From Cyrtodaria siliqua (taxonomy: Eukaryota > Mollusca > Bivalvia > Adapedonta > Hiatellidae): DNA of 64,000 nt. Made by a program: the position numbers and the translations under genes. Every line of letters begins with the position of its first letter. Within the stretch, counting starts at the first letter, position 1. Location of the stretch: contig JAWPHD010001830.1 of NCBI GenBank assembly GCA_037043455.1, forward strand, positions 62,001 to 126,000, in the 5' to 3' direction. Below the pieces are notes generated by a model. The model saw nothing but the letters and a program-made list of their open reading frames with translations, was not told where the DNA came from and ran no database searches. Below, piece after piece: positions 45,481 to 57,330 of the stretch.

Positions 45481-46250
45481 TCACAAAGTTCTCTTTTTCT
45501 TCTTATTGGTCTTTGTCGTAAATACTGTAATTTTCTTCTTTAACTTTGTCTTCTAACGTTATCTTTTTTTCAGGTTCATCAAGTGTTTCATTTTTAGGGC
45601 CTTTTATATTTTCTAGGACATCCCTTTGGCCACAGGAGTTGGTCCAAACTAGTTTAAAGGACCCTGTCTGAATTGTGTATCGCGCTCATTCTCTGAGTTT
45701 TGGCGTGATCTTCTTTGCTGAAAATGGCTATTGTTACTTTGTCTATCTCTGTATTGATTGTTATTTCTTCTTTGGTTATTCTCATTGAGTGGACATTCGC
45801 GTGATATGTGACCTTGTTTATAGACATCTATAGCATATAATGTTGCCTGATTTCATTTTCTTATTGGTCACCGGGTTTTGAATCTCTTCTAATTTTGACA
45901 CTCTTTCTAACAGAAGTTTCAAAAGACCTAATTCTTCAGACTGATCATCTGTTTGCTTCAAGTCAGATTCAGCTTTGACTTTGTCAGTATTTCAAATATT
46001 AACAGATGAATTTGGTCCTGTCTTGCCTATTGGCACTCTGCAGACCCTTCGTTCTTCTTCTTCACAATGTCTACTTTTAATATCACTTGGTTCTTGACTT
46101 TGACTTCTTCCTCTACGTGTCTTCTTATGGTGTCTTTAACTTTCATATGTTCGGCTTCTCTTTGTCTGGATAACATTAACTACTGGATAAACGGCATCGT
46201 CAATGTTATCTGGTTCTTTTCGGTACTCTACTTCAAAGCGGGCGTCTTTA
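45481..46250 (-). pseudogene. gag: Gypsy B gag, C-terminal part with CCHC knuckle
   Basis: After a deletion following AEEYI the frame resumes with RKEPDNIDDAVYPVVNVIQT (about 46170-46240). A CCHC zinc knuckle lies at 45793-45835, split by a one-base deletion: CYRC in one frame and KQGHISREC in the next. The rest is Asn/Gln/Arg-rich, as in nucleocapsid tails. Confidence 0.8.
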
Positions 46251-47314
46251 TCATGTAATATATTCTTCTGCTGTCTCTCCTACGTTCTGTACCCTTCTGT
46301 TAAACTTAGCTGCAAAGGTTCTTGGTGTCTCTATGATGCGGTATCTATTATTCAGCTCATGAACTAGTTCTTGGTAGTTTGGCAGAAAATTTCTAGGGCG
46401 TTGGGAAAATACATATTGACTTGCGGTACTCTGGATGTTTGGTAGCATATGGTCTAGTTTATCCTCCTCATTCCAGCCGTATCTTTCTGCAATGGCTTCA
46501 AATCTACTTATCCAATACATCCCATTCATCTTTCCCATTAAAAGCCGGTATCTTCAGATTTGGTGTGTGCGATTGTCTAATAAAAGTATTTGAAGGCCTA
46601 AGGAGTGATGTTCTTTGTCAATCCTGTGCTGAATAGTCATGATCAGATTGATTATTTTCATTGCATCTGTAATCATACCCTGGTCTATAACTCGGCATGG
46701 TTCATTGTGTCTTGGTTGAAAATCAGAAGGTCTATGATCGTTGTAGCTATTGTGTGAAATAAACCTGCTATTCACTGAAGCCAAGTTTTCCGATTGTGAT
46801 CGCATTTTGTTGTGCCCAGGAATTGTCGAGCTATTTCTACTAATTGAATTTTGTGAATATTGTTTGTGTATGCGATGTTCATGGTTTGTTTTATCAGAAG
46901 CAGAGACGTTTGCTTCTCTCGATCTGTTGTTGTTAGCACATCTCATGTCCCGTAAATCCATGACCACGCCTTTTAACGCATCCGTTATCTCTTTCTGTTG
47001 GCCCTGTAAACAAATTAAGCTTGTGTAATCTCTTGGAAATTGGTGCCATTATTACCTTCATTATCGCCAAGTGTATCAACAGCATTTTGATTAACTCCAG
47101 TATCTATCTCGTCATATACATCTGTCGCTTGATGGCTGGACGAACGTTGGTTTTTAGAAGAATCATCGGAAACTTCTTCTGTGTGAAACTCTGCAGCACT
47201 AGGTTGCATTCGGAATGACATGTCCACTGGCGGTCTAAACTGATATTTTCTGTTTTCCGATCCTTCTAAAGACTGTTTGAAGAAAACTTCAGTTTCACTT
47301 CCAGATTCTGACAT
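46251..47314 (-). pseudogene. gag: Gypsy B gag, N-terminal and central part
   Basis: The start MSESGSETEVFFKQSLEGSE (47314) lies about 80 bp after the primer site and is the first ATG with a long frame. The polar N-terminal region (47015-47314 and 46554-46967, shifted near 47000) is followed by FNGKDEW, ISRFEAIAERYGW, FSQRPRNFLPNYQELVHELN and TFAAKFNRRVQNVGETAEEY. It aligns with Gypsy A gag across the point where LINE A is inserted. Confidence 0.87.
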
Positions 47315-47391
47315 TTAGCTTGTACTTTGTGATTCGTCGTAGAGACAAGATTAGAATCTCTGGATCTGTCACTGTGTTTAGAAAAAACGGA

Positions 47392-47408
47392 CCCCACCGC
47401 TGCCACCA
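47392..47408 (-). promoter_or_regulatory. Primer-binding site, tRNA-Leu type
   Basis: The minus strand reads TGGTGGCAGCGGTGGGG. Its complement CCCCACCGCTGCCACCA matches the 3' end, with CCA, known for animal tRNA-Leu (AAG type). It lies 5 bp after the LTR end. Confidence 0.8.
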
Positions 47409-47413
47409 TAAAA

Positions 47414-48020
47414 TGTTACGCGTTTGGGTAGCTGGCTGTTTATTTTTGTACTTTTATATTTTGGTAGCTGACCGTTTATTTTTGTTTACTTTGTATATAT
47501 CTCAGAGAGATCAGTCACAATTCATATTGACTCCAACATGTGTTTCAATAATTTACTCATTGATCGGGGAAACACATTAAACGCAATGATCAGTTCAACT
47601 ATATATATTATTTACCTCTATAGTTTTAATAGTAAAACAATGCTCTCTGTATATATTTTTATAACATCTGATATACATAACTGATCAACAGGTCTGATTA
47701 TAAAATAATGATGCTTGAATATTCCAATGCTCTTTATGACAATAGGCAGAGGGACTTTAATTTCAAATATACAATTAATCCCTTTTTCTTAACTTTTCAG
47801 GTTTATTTAAATATATCTCCTTTAAATAAAATGTTTCACCTACAATATGTTCTTTTTCTTTATGTATGATTCTATATATGTTAGATCTATATCAAGCGTC
47901 ACAGTCGTCTCTCTCCCTGATTATAAAGCGAGAGGAGCTTATATACACACATAAGTACACAACAAAACACTCTGCAGAACACACAAAATAACTGTGAGCT
48001 CATAAAATACTTGCGTAACA
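47414..48020 (-). mobile_element. 5' LTR of Gypsy B
   Basis: 607 bp. On the minus strand it begins TGTTACGC and ends GCGTAACA, a perfect 8-bp inverted terminus. A TATATAAG box lies at 47938-47945 (minus) about 80 bp from the start. No second LTR was found at the other end, where the element stops at a LINE fragment (about 39465). Confidence 0.8.
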
Positions 48021-48779
48021 CAATTCAAATCTGTGTACACACGTAAACTGTTTGAGCACACTAAACAGGTGTGCACTATCAATATACAATAATCAATATA
48101 ATTATAATTATTACTCAATGTAAATCAATAGATATTTGTAATGATTACATGACCCTTACATCAACTTTCCTTTTAATGCCTTTGGATGGCATAATTTGCC
48201 AACACACAAACGTTGACATCATTTATGAATGACAGCTTCTAAAAGGTAACTATAGCAAACAACCCATAATTCACTGCGAAAATACATACGAAGATGGCGG
48301 ACGAGAAGCTGATGCACAATACACACCATGAAATATCCAATAAATATACTTCTGCAACAGACGTAACTTAGTCACGGTAAAGCTTACTACACTCAGTTAT
48401 AAACATACCATCGATTAAAATCACAAATACAACATGACATAAATAAATTTATTGGAATAAATTGGCCATGGCTTCAGCATAATATAACAAAAACATAATG
48501 TGCATATCAAATGAGCAGTCACGATACTTATAAAAAATTTGGAAAATGGTCAGAGCACCGACCAAGTTTTGAAGTGAATGAAAACTGTACTCAGTGAACC
48601 CTGGGTTCAGATCTTCACCAAGCCAGATATTTAAAATTTAGTTGCTTTCCTTCAAATGTTCTCGTAAAATAATTACTACACACTTCTGTGACCGCGACAT
48701 ACTGCCACATGCCACAAGTGGGGACAGAGGCACCGCCATTAATCGAAGAGATTTGTCTCTCCAACAACAAAAACATTCA
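48021..48779. other. Unassigned AT-rich sequence
   Basis: No gene was recognised. A B-box-like GGTTCAGATCT at 48604 is too weak to call a tRNA-like element. Confidence 0.35.
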
Positions 48780-49070
48780 ACAAATGACCCAAATATGGTC
48801 AGCCCAAATCATCAAATGACCCAAATATGGTCAGCTATTACAGTATCTGTAATCCAAATAGGAGTTTTAATACATTCATCAAATGCCAAATCATCAAATA
48901 ACCCAAATATGGTCAGCTATTACAGTATCTGTAATCCAAATAGGAGTTTTAATACATTCATCAAATGCCAAATCATCAAATGACCCAAATATGGTCAGCT
49001 ATTACAGTATCTGTAATCCAAATAGGAGTTTTAATACATTCATCAAATGACCCAAATATGGTCAGCTTTT
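48780..49070. repeat. 82-bp tandem repeat, about 3.5 copies
   Basis: CCCAAATATGGTCAGCTATT followed by ACAGTATCTGTAATCCAAAT and AGGAGTTTTAATACATTC repeats with a period of 81-82 bp (at about 48824, 48905 and 48987). Copies are almost identical. Confidence 0.92.
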
Positions 49071-50189
49071 ATATTATTAGGAACCCAAATGCGGGTTTTA
49101 CAACAAAAACATAAAATGTCTTTTAACCCAAAATGGTTAAACACAATATTGCTATTATCATTCAAATAGTACCACAGCTGGGATAAAATTGATCAGCTAT
49201 ATAATAGCAGTAACTCCAATATGTTTTTGACATAGAACCCCAGCTGGGATTATGATTAGCATTTTATTTTTACGAAGGATAAGCAGATAACCGCAAATAG
49301 AGGTTATATATGCCAAAACATGACTGCACAACCGATTTTGTAATTATTAATACTGTCATGGACCAGTTTCCAAAACTAAAGGCGACATTCTTCTTAACAA
49401 CAATATTGCAATCCTTGTGTCACTCTATACAGAAACAAAGTGATGCTTGTGTGTGACAAATATACCCAATCACTAACTGAACCCGAATTAGAAAGGAAAT
49501 AACCTTATCAGTTCTGCTTAACCTGGATGCTTGATAGCCCACTGGAAGAAAGTTCAATGGGATTTGAAACATGAAATATGCAGCCCGACCAAAGTTGATA
49601 TTACCTGCAGAGAAAGTAAAACAGGACACAAGCCTCAGTAACTGGACTAAACTGAATCAAGTAAATAAAAGCAACAATAATGCATATCAGAAACCACGTT
49701 CTTATGTCGTCTTGATTGGATTTCACACTCTTATGAAGTGATGTTTTGATGCACCAGACATTGCATCATAATAAATGAAATAAAATATTAAAATATGCAG
49801 AACATGTGCCTGTTAAGACCCTGAACTCAGAACAATTTCTGATAAAGTATGTATTCTTTCTTATGACAATGTTATGTAATTTCCAACAGCATATATAACA
49901 CATCTAATCGATATTTGTGTTGGTGTATAACATGCTCTCATACATCTCAAGTTTATTTCCTAACTGTTGTCTCCTGTATAATCATGTTTGATTTCTATTT
50001 TAACATTAAGACTCATAAACGATCATCATAATCGGAAGTCTAAGTAACTGATGATCTGTTGCAGTTGATTTATTGGTACATGACTATTTAACGGCCTCAC
50101 GATCAATTGATGTCTAAGCAGGCTCCATTGTTTCTTAACCATCTAAAGGCTATTCCAACCAAACATAACCTCATCCAAAAAAGTGATTT
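49071..50189. other. Unassigned region
   Basis: No coding frame with motifs. The minus frame 49420-49629 has no domain. CCAGCTGGGAT occurs at 49229 and ACAGCTGGGATA near 49172. Confidence 0.35.
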
Positions 50190-50210
50190 CTCCCCCCCCC
50201 CCCCCCCCCC
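50190..50210. repeat. Poly(C) run of about 20
   Basis: An uninterrupted C run, which on the minus strand is a G run able to form quadruplexes. Its length may be affected by sequencing or assembly. Confidence 0.9.
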
Positions 50211-50376
50211 AACACTTTTTTAAATACACATACCAGAAATACACATACCAGTCATTGAAGTGAATTATTTAAGATACACATCACCATGCATAGAAGAAAA
50301 TGTATAATCGGTAGACACGAATAAAAAAAAATGTGTTTCAATGAAAAATCTGTTTCAATGTTCATTCTGTTCAACT

Positions 50377-50520
50377 TCTCATGCATTGTTAGCTGGTGGT
50401 AGCAGTAAGCTGTTAACGAATAAGGCGTGCTGGAAGCAATAACAACGTTTGATTGTTGGACTGTACAGTATGTACCGTCTGTGGTGACAATGCTCCAAGC
50501 AGCTAACAACGGTCAGTATT
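50377..50520 (+). repeat. Interspersed repeat, copy 1 of an inverted pair
   Basis: Contains TCTCATGCATTGTTAG, TGGTGGTAGCAG, CTGTTAAC, AAGGCGTGCT, AACAACGTTTGA and AGCTAACAACGGTCAGTATT. It matches 54857-54991 in reverse complement over about 140 bp with small indels. Confidence 0.85.
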
Positions 50521-51489
50521 AACTGATGCAATAGCTAACAACGTTCACGGCCTAGTCAGTATCACGGTGAAGCACTTTATCCAATCAAACAGTTTCTTAT
50601 CGTGACGTCATTGCAACCAATAATTCTGGGAAAATCAAAATGGAGAATTTCAAAATGGAGGATCATGCAACACCGCCTACATGTAATGTAAATATAAATG
50701 ATCATTCCAGAATTTCCTTTGCTATTTGTTACTGTTAGATGTGTTAATGAATGCGATAGATTGCACAGACAGAACGCACGGCGTTTTTGTTTTGTTGTCT
50801 CGCCTTTTCGAAGAAAAAAAGACATTTTGACACAATTGTTTGGGGCGCTTGTTTCAGCCAAAGGTTTTTCGGCAATAGCATGAGCAATTTTATAAATACG
50901 GCCATATATGATATGTCATTAGAACTGGGATTTTTAGTGGTAAATAAAAATACGTTACTTTTTAAAATCAGTTGAGAAATAAATAGTTTACAGGCGATGT
51001 TATTTTGGCGGGGCTTTATCCATGTAAATTCCTTGTTGCTGGGGCAGCAGAAAATTATGAAATTTCAAAAAACTTCCGTTTGCCCTAATATTTTGTTGTA
51101 AAACTTTCAGAGTGTCTTAATTTGTATTTATCCAACATATTAAAACCATTTTTGGGATAATTCTATCATTTTTTATTTATTTTTTGATGCAGCAGGATTT
51201 TGCATTGAAATTTGACAGGTCACCTGGGACAATTAACAATTAACTTGTCCCCAATAGAATCTACAGGGTAAGGGGACAACTGTTAATGTCAAAACCTGCA
51301 ATTATATCATTTATTCAGCAAAATTCCAAGTCATCAGACCCATGAGGATACAAAACATATACAAGGTTGACAGCAGGTACATGCAATAATTCTTTCTTCC
51401 TTTCTACTGATACTGCACACAATCAAGTATAATTATCACGGCAGTCTTAATTTTCGAGAAAGGGTTTATGGGTTGTATGTATCACTGAT
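50521..51489. other. Unassigned, with CCAAT and CRE boxes at 50580-50625
   Basis: CCAATCAAA, GTGACGTCATTGCAACCAAT and AAAATGGAG boxes cluster at 50580-50665, reminiscent of a promoter. The nearby frames on both strands (50577-50883) have no recognised domain. Otherwise AT-rich. Confidence 0.35.
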
Positions 51490-51719
51490 TAACAAGTTCA
51501 TCGAGATCTTTTAACATGCACAGGGTATTGCTCTCCTTGCACACGGGACTGTTGGCTTTACATCCCCTCTGAAGAATGGCATACTTTTACACTACCTTGC
51601 CCGAGTAAGATCTTCCGGGAGTGCGTTTGAAAACCCCGGAACGGGATCCCATCGAGAATCGAACCCGGGACTTCTGGGACGAGAGTCAAGTATGCCAACC
51701 ACTCGGCCACCGCAGCTCC
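51490..51719 (-). mobile_element. tRNA-derived SINE, minus strand
   Basis: The minus strand starts GAGCTGCGGTGGCCGAGTGG (A-box) and has a B-box GGGTTCGATTCT. The body follows with GATCTTACTCGGGCAAGGTA, GATGTAAAGCC and AACAGTCCCGTGTGC, ending with GCATGTTAAAAGATCTCG. The anticodon region does not give a good tRNA fold. Body boxes GAYGTAAA, GTCCCGTGT and CAYGTTAAA are shared with 55684-55888. Confidence 0.82.
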
Positions 51720-52140
51720 TATAATGTGTACTTATGCAAAAGTACTAGTATTTCAACATCAACACTATATCTAAAGCATTAGAAAGTAAACAATTTAGAT
51801 ATTTTAGCTCTACTGGCTAATGTTTTTCATAAACTTCTGCTGTCCCATGCTGCATTTTCCAATTCTAATAGCCAAAACGGACGTGCAGTGCACCATGGAG
51901 GCGGCCAGGTTTTTAGCACATGTTTCATACTCGATGTTTTCGTACCCATTTTCTTCGCCTTTTTTTTTATGATAAAAAAAACTGTATGGTCGGCACCAAA
52001 ATATAGGGACGGTCGGGTAACCAGAAAACGGGTGGGTTTATTTCTGGCCTAAGAAAAAAACATGTACTGTAACCCTATGGGAATGATTTGGTTGTGTCTG
52101 TTTTCAATGTTTGAAACACAGATGCAAAGGTACCTTCAAC
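51720..52140. other. Unassigned sequence
   Basis: No gene recognised. An A/T-run-rich stretch around 51960-52060 includes GGGTGGGTTTATTTCTGGCC. Confidence 0.35.
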
Positions 52141-52176
52141 AAAATTACAATTTTATTTAAAAAATCTTCAACTTAC

Positions 52177-52396
52177 TGCTGCTAGACACAGTTTCTGTGT
52201 GTTGTCGTTGGTTTTCGTGCTCAGTTGACGAGATATCTAAGCCCAAGTTTGCAGACTGTCTAGCGACCGTAACACTTTCGTCGTTTTTCCTGTTGCTGAT
52301 CGACGGAATATTATATGACTGTCTTATTGTTCGCTTACCAGTACCCGTGAAATGTGTAACAAAATTGGTTATTTTTCTTTTTCGAATCAACACCAT
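52177..52396 (-). CDS. Candidate first coding exon, unknown protein
   Basis: On the minus strand an ATG at 52396 in good context (AACATGG) opens a frame beginning MVLIRKRKITNFVTHFTGTG. It remains open for 73 codons, is rich in basic and Ser/Thr residues, and reaches a strong donor GTAAGT at 52176-52171. Upstream, on the same strand, are TTACGTCA (52448-52441) and a TATA-like GGCATATAAACC (about 52470-52459). The KRKITNF start resembles short N-terminal motifs in some transposon-derived zinc-finger genes, but this is only a resemblance. Further exons, if any, would lie below 52170 and were not recognised. Confidence 0.3.
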
Positions 52397-52440
52397 GTTT
52401 TCAATCCCGTTTTCAATGGCGGGTACAGCACTTTAACCGA

Positions 52441-52475
52441 TGACGTAACTTGGAACAGGTTTATATGCCGGAGGT
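52441..52475 (-). promoter_or_regulatory. Candidate TATA and CRE-like promoter elements
   Basis: Minus strand: GCATATAAACC followed by TTACGTCA, 45-75 bp upstream of ATG 52396. A GC-rich stretch (GGCGGGCCCCACGG) lies further upstream at about 52480-52495. Confidence 0.3.
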
Positions 52476-52940
52476 CCACCGTGGGGCCCGCCACTTCGCG
52501 GAGGTAGGGTATATTACACATGCAATATAAATAATGTTTTGCTATTTCATCATATAATTAATAATAGTGAATACATGAGAGTTAGTTTAATATCGAAATA
52601 TAATGTGTTGGTGCTATTGTTATAGTAATGGTCAGCAGAATATAGTTTGTTTTTATGAAAATCATACGTTTATCTCCAATTATAGGTATTTGCAATTAAT
52701 GTTAATGTTTATATCAAAAGAAATTACAGAAGTTAGACGTTTGTGGGATGTTTTTCGCCATATGATTTAATGACAATGGTAAGATAACATAAGTTAAGAT
52801 AAGATAAGCTTTATTTTGAGTCGGCAAGACATATAAGCATGGTCATTTGAATATAATCAAAGATGAAAACAGAGTTTTAATCACTGTTACAAATAAAGCG
52901 TATTATGTTCAACTCGCGATGTGTTGTTACACATGCTGAT

Positions 52941-53519
52941 AGGGAATGTAGCGACACAGCCAACTCATCTTTATTATTGAGAGTTCTGAAAAACTTGAAT
53001 AAGGGAGAAAGAATGATCAAAATAAGTTGAAAAACAAAGAAGATATGACCAAATCGGTTGAAAAACAAAGAAGATATGATCATTTGAAGTTTCTGTTGAA
53101 ACGGATATGGAAGCGGCCATTTTGAGGGCTATGACATCACGGTTCTAAATGATCATATATGGAATATTTATAAATATGAACAATTACTGATTTATAGGGA
53201 AAACATGACAGCAATTGTATGAAAAACGATGTAATACTTACTGGCAATAATGCTTTATATGTCCAGTAAAAATGTTTGCATTCATTCGCAATGATTTTAT
53301 TCGTTTTAAACGATATTTATCAATATTCCATGTATGGTAATATGGAACTATGACGTCACAGTTCTAATATGGAGGCTCCCGTTTTAGAACAACTTTTAAA
53401 TGGTCATATATGTTTTGCTTATCATCCGATTTTGATAATTTTGATAATTCTTTCACCCTTTTCCAAGTTTTGAGAACTCTCAATAAAGGAGCTTGTTTGG
53501 CTGTGTCGCTACATTCCCT
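52941..53519. mobile_element. 579-bp element with ~83-bp terminal inverted repeats
   Basis: The left end AGGGAATGTAGCGACACAGC and right end (reverse complement) are identical for the first 23 bases. Both then continue through TTTATT-TTGAGAGTTCT, AAAACTTG and GAAAGAAT-ATCAAAAT. The interior is also palindromic in part (GGTTCTAAATGATCATATAT on the left; AACTTTTAAATGGTCATATA on the right). There is no transposase. No sure target duplication was identified. Confidence 0.85.
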
Positions 53520-54856
53520 TTAAGGATGATAGAATTGCGAACTTGAGTTAGGGTATCAGATTAATGTTTAAGAAACGAAAAGACAGTAATGGAATTGATA
53601 TTTCTGTAAGTGCCTTTGCTAACGCTTGTCATTTGATTTAAATACTAGTATACGAATATCAAAGTTGTTACCAAATACACATTAGTTTATTGTGGTTTGA
53701 AATGTTAAAGGGCCGCATGGCAATATTAATTTTAAAAAAACACTGGGGTTTCCGTAAGATAATAACCTATACACATATTCCTTTTCCGACGTACATAATT
53801 ATAGAACAAAACAGAATACAGATTTGATATAAAGTAACTTGAACATAGAGCTTGGGCAAACTATACAGCAAATACTATCACACACCATGCACACACTTGG
53901 TATATTGTTATCACATTTCTTAATATAAATGTTGCAGATTCCGTTATAACAAGTAAAATAAAATGGTATTCGTATTCCAAGAAAGTTAAATAAATTGATT
54001 GGAGTTTACACGATTATTAACAACATTTTGTGAAAACAATCATATTTAAAAAATGTATTGACTATAATTTTGTCGTCAATAAAAAGAACACCAAACTATA
54101 ATACTACATTAACTAAAATATCACTAATTTACCACTTGTCTCAACGTAATGTCATACTGAAGAAAATCTTAATGTGGGGATAGGATTATATTAATGACAC
54201 ACGCCAATGACGGCTTCTCTAACTTATTTTAAAAACGTGTCAAGTTGCTATTTAATGTGCAATACATGTACCATGCAATATTTCCTTTGAATAAACAAAG
54301 CGATTACACATCCGACTAACCGTGTATTATCAATTAGCCGTGAAAGTGTTAATCACCGCCGCCACCATCGCCACTAATGCTTTGGCATTATTAACTACCC
54401 CGTTATTTCTGAATGTGTGTAATGTACTTAGGATTTGTCGTACGCACAAACAAAAGAAATCACTTCACCTAATTAGAGAAACTTTGTATTTACAGAAAAA
54501 TAAAAATAGACGAAAGCCCAACACTTAATAAAGCGTCGAATTAAGCGTTACCAACTCATAATTCATATAAACAATTATGTACATTTACATCCATGATATA
54601 AACATATATATTTATTTACCGATCTCGTTCATAATAACAAAAATAAGACTCATTCTACATTTATTATTAATATTTTAGACGCAACTGTAACAGAAAGAAC
54701 GCGTTTGACAGGTTAAATATGTTTTAAGAATAGAGCAATACAACATCTTTTAGAAAGTACGGTCAAGGGCGAGATGGAATGGGTCGAATCAACATAAACA
54801 GACAACCCAGTCAGAACACGGAGTGTACGAGTTATCCCCTTTAATATGTGTTGGCT
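53520..54856. other. Unassigned AT-rich sequence
   Basis: TTAAAGGGCCGCATGGCAAT at 53705-53724 resembles a diverged terminus of the TTAA MITE family. No right end was found. The frame 54322-54528 has no known domain. Confidence 0.35.
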
Positions 54857-54991
54857 AATACTGACCGTTGTTAGCTGTTTAGAGCACTTTCACCACAGAC
54901 GGCACAGTTCAACATTCAAACGTTGTTATTGCTTCTAGCACGCCTTATTAGTTAACAGTTTCCTGCTACCACCAACTAACAATGCATGAGA
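54857..54991 (-). repeat. Interspersed repeat, copy 2 of an inverted pair
   Basis: Reverse complement of 50377-50520 with indels. Landmarks: AATACTGACCGTTGTTAGCT, CACCACAGACGG, AAACGTTGTTATTGCTTC, AGCACGCCTTATT and CTAACAATGCATGAGA. Confidence 0.85.
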
Positions 54992-55683
54992 GGGTGTTCT
55001 GTTCCATAATGGCATCCAACCGCAGTCGGACACCTCTGCAACCCATTAATTAAATTCAATGTTTCAATTAACTTTAGCTTTTGAATTACCACCTATGTAA
55101 ATATTTATATATTAAAGAAGACTAGGACTAAAGCATTTCCAAATTTACAATATATTATATTATGCTCCTTTGACAATAAACTAGGAATATGTATCCTTTT
55201 CAAGTAAACTAACCCACGTGTTAAAGGTTGAATGCAAAATTATTTTATCTTCATATCAATAAAGATGTAATAGCGATTGATTTTGACTGCCTGAAAGCCA
55301 TTTACAACCTCATTTAAAGCAACTATCCCGCCAACAATAGCAAAATTGTATAAGGTATGTACACCGGTTCCAAACCCACTGATGACGAGGTATGTATACT
55401 ACATACACATTTTGAGTAACAAAATCTATAGCCACAATATAAACGGCTTAAGCCAGCCAGGCTAAACCCTAAAACTGGAGTGTCGAATTAAGTTACCAAC
55501 ACACAACCCAACCCACGCATATTCAATCACGGGTATTTTAAGAACCCGTGAATAACAAACACCATCAACCGGCACATACACCTCACCACACGACCTGAAC
55601 ATCTGGATAGTTTTGACAAATATTTCTATTTTGTGACTGCAAGAACACATTACTTGGTTTTTAAATGCCTCCCTTTTCCCTTA
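54992..55683. other. Unassigned sequence
   Basis: No gene recognised. Confidence 0.35.
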
Positions 55684-55888
55684 GCCTCGTCCGTCGGATC
55701 GGGACGTAAACCGGGCGGTCCCGTGTATCGGTATATCCTCCGAGCACGTTAAAGAACCATAGGAATCTATTCGATAATAAGAGAAGGGCAGGTTCCCGGA
55801 ATCCTATGTATCCCCTCTCTCTGGGGCGGCTCTAAATAACCTATACTGTGTTGATGAGCCGTTAAACAACATTCAGTTCAATTCAATT
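55684..55888 (+). mobile_element. SINE-type body, 5'-truncated
   Basis: CCTCGTCCGTCGGATCGGGA, GACGTAAACCGGGCGGTCCC, GTGTATCGGT, GCACGTTAAAGAACC and GATGAGCCGTTAAACAACAT. The boxes GACGTAAA, GTCCCGTGT and CACGTTAAA are shared with the SINE at 51490-51719. Such blocks form the central or 3' domain of several tRNA-SINE families of aquatic invertebrates. No tRNA-like head is present. Confidence 0.7.
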
Positions 55889-55937
55889 ATTCGGAGATAG
55901 TTATTAAAAGGAGGTTTAAAGGTGTGATAAGTGTTTA

Positions 55938-55961
55938 ATTTATTATTATTATTATTATTAT
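55938..55961. repeat. (TTA)n microsatellite
   Basis: About seven TTA units in a row. Confidence 0.9.
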
Positions 55962-57142
55962 TTTTGAATTTGGATCATGCATAGAACAGTTTTATTTCGA
56001 GTAGGACATAGCATACAAGTGCTTATTATAGTTTACTGACCATGCACAGAACTCAGTGCTAAATATAGTGTAGGGACAATCCCGACTGGAATAATACATT
56101 CATTACGTCATACCAGTATTACGTCATACCAGTTAAAAGGCGGAGGCCACACACACACACACAAATTAAATAGATACCGATGCCATTTGATATGCTTTGA
56201 GGATAAATAATACTCATCGAGCCAATGAAATAGCCATAAAATAAACCATAAGAAAGCATCTAAATTCTTCCAAGTTCTTGGAAAATGAAACGCCACTTAT
56301 GAATCCATTGTCAATGTATCAACCAGTTATTTTGGATACATTTGAAATTCGCAATGTTTGAAATGTCGCCTTGTGATTTAGGTTCAACTTGTATAACTGT
56401 AACATATGGAACTTTACATACAATACCAAGAATGGGCCTCTATGACCTGTCCACAACATCACGCCCGGTACGCCCACTCTTTTGACAGGAACTTTTGACT
56501 GACCCTAAGTCAACTTGATAGTGACACAAGTTGAAAAATAAGGCAAAATGTTTGAGAGAATGAAATAAAATAAAGCTTTAAATAAGTGATAGAGATCCAA
56601 TTATAACATAAGCAACATCAGCAACCACACCTATATACAAAACAACAGTCACTATAATGAAAACATCACTGTACACAAACAAATAAATGTGTAAAGTGGA
56701 TCGCTAGACAAATAAAACTGGACATTTTATAAACCGTCTTATTAGCAGCGGCAATCAACAGCAGAAAGTTAAAATAGCTGAAATCAACAAAAGACTATTG
56801 AGGTATACTTATAATCAATTTGTTAAGAGAACCTATTGCAGAAACACTGCAATTACGGTCAACAACAACCACAATTTCTTGATCAGCCCTGGAGAGTAAA
56901 TAATAGCAGCAGAAGCTAAATGTATAGGGCGCAACGACGACGATGACACCAATTGGCCAACATAATGGCTTGATACAACATTTCATTAACAACATGGTGA
57001 CAAACAACTTATTATTTATATAAATTATTACTTAAATAATGTATGCATTATCAGCAGCTAGTAATCATTGACATCATCCTCATAATGACACTAGAGTTTT
57101 ATTTACTTATATAGTGTTCTCATTGTTATAACTGTTAATCAG
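55962..57142. other. Unassigned AT-rich sequence
   Basis: A (CA)9 run at 56142-56161. Short minus frames (56108-56296 and 56795-57007) without known domains. Nothing else recognised. Confidence 0.35.
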
Positions 57143-57330
57143 TGATTAAAGGGACACACGGCAATACTTTTTTTATTTTATTTTATTCAAATTAGCCTCA
57201 CAATTTATTAATACAGTATTATTTGGACTTTGAAGTTGTTTGCATAAATGTTTTCTTATTATTATTATGCAATGTTTAAAAATATAATTGGTGCAATATA
57301 ATCAACAGTTATTAATATCACAGACGTAAT
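57143..57330 (+). mobile_element. Left part of a TTAA MITE
   Basis: TTAAAGGGACACACGGCAAT, then sequence resembling the 20597-20911 MITE interior (CTTTGAAGTTGTTTGCATAA; TTTAAAAATATAATTGGTGC followed by AATAT). The right terminus is missing. Confidence 0.65.

Noticed and set aside
48560..48625. Possible tRNA-like module (GGTTCAGATCT B-box)
   Set aside because: No fold with paired D or anticodon arms, and A-to-B distance is doubtful.
50577..50883. Open frames near CCAAT and CRE boxes
   Set aside because: The minus frame begins at a non-ATG codon, and neither frame has a domain or donor site. Only the boxes are recorded.
53705..53724. Third copy of the TTAA MITE family
   Set aside because: Only about 20 bp resemble the terminus and there is no right end.
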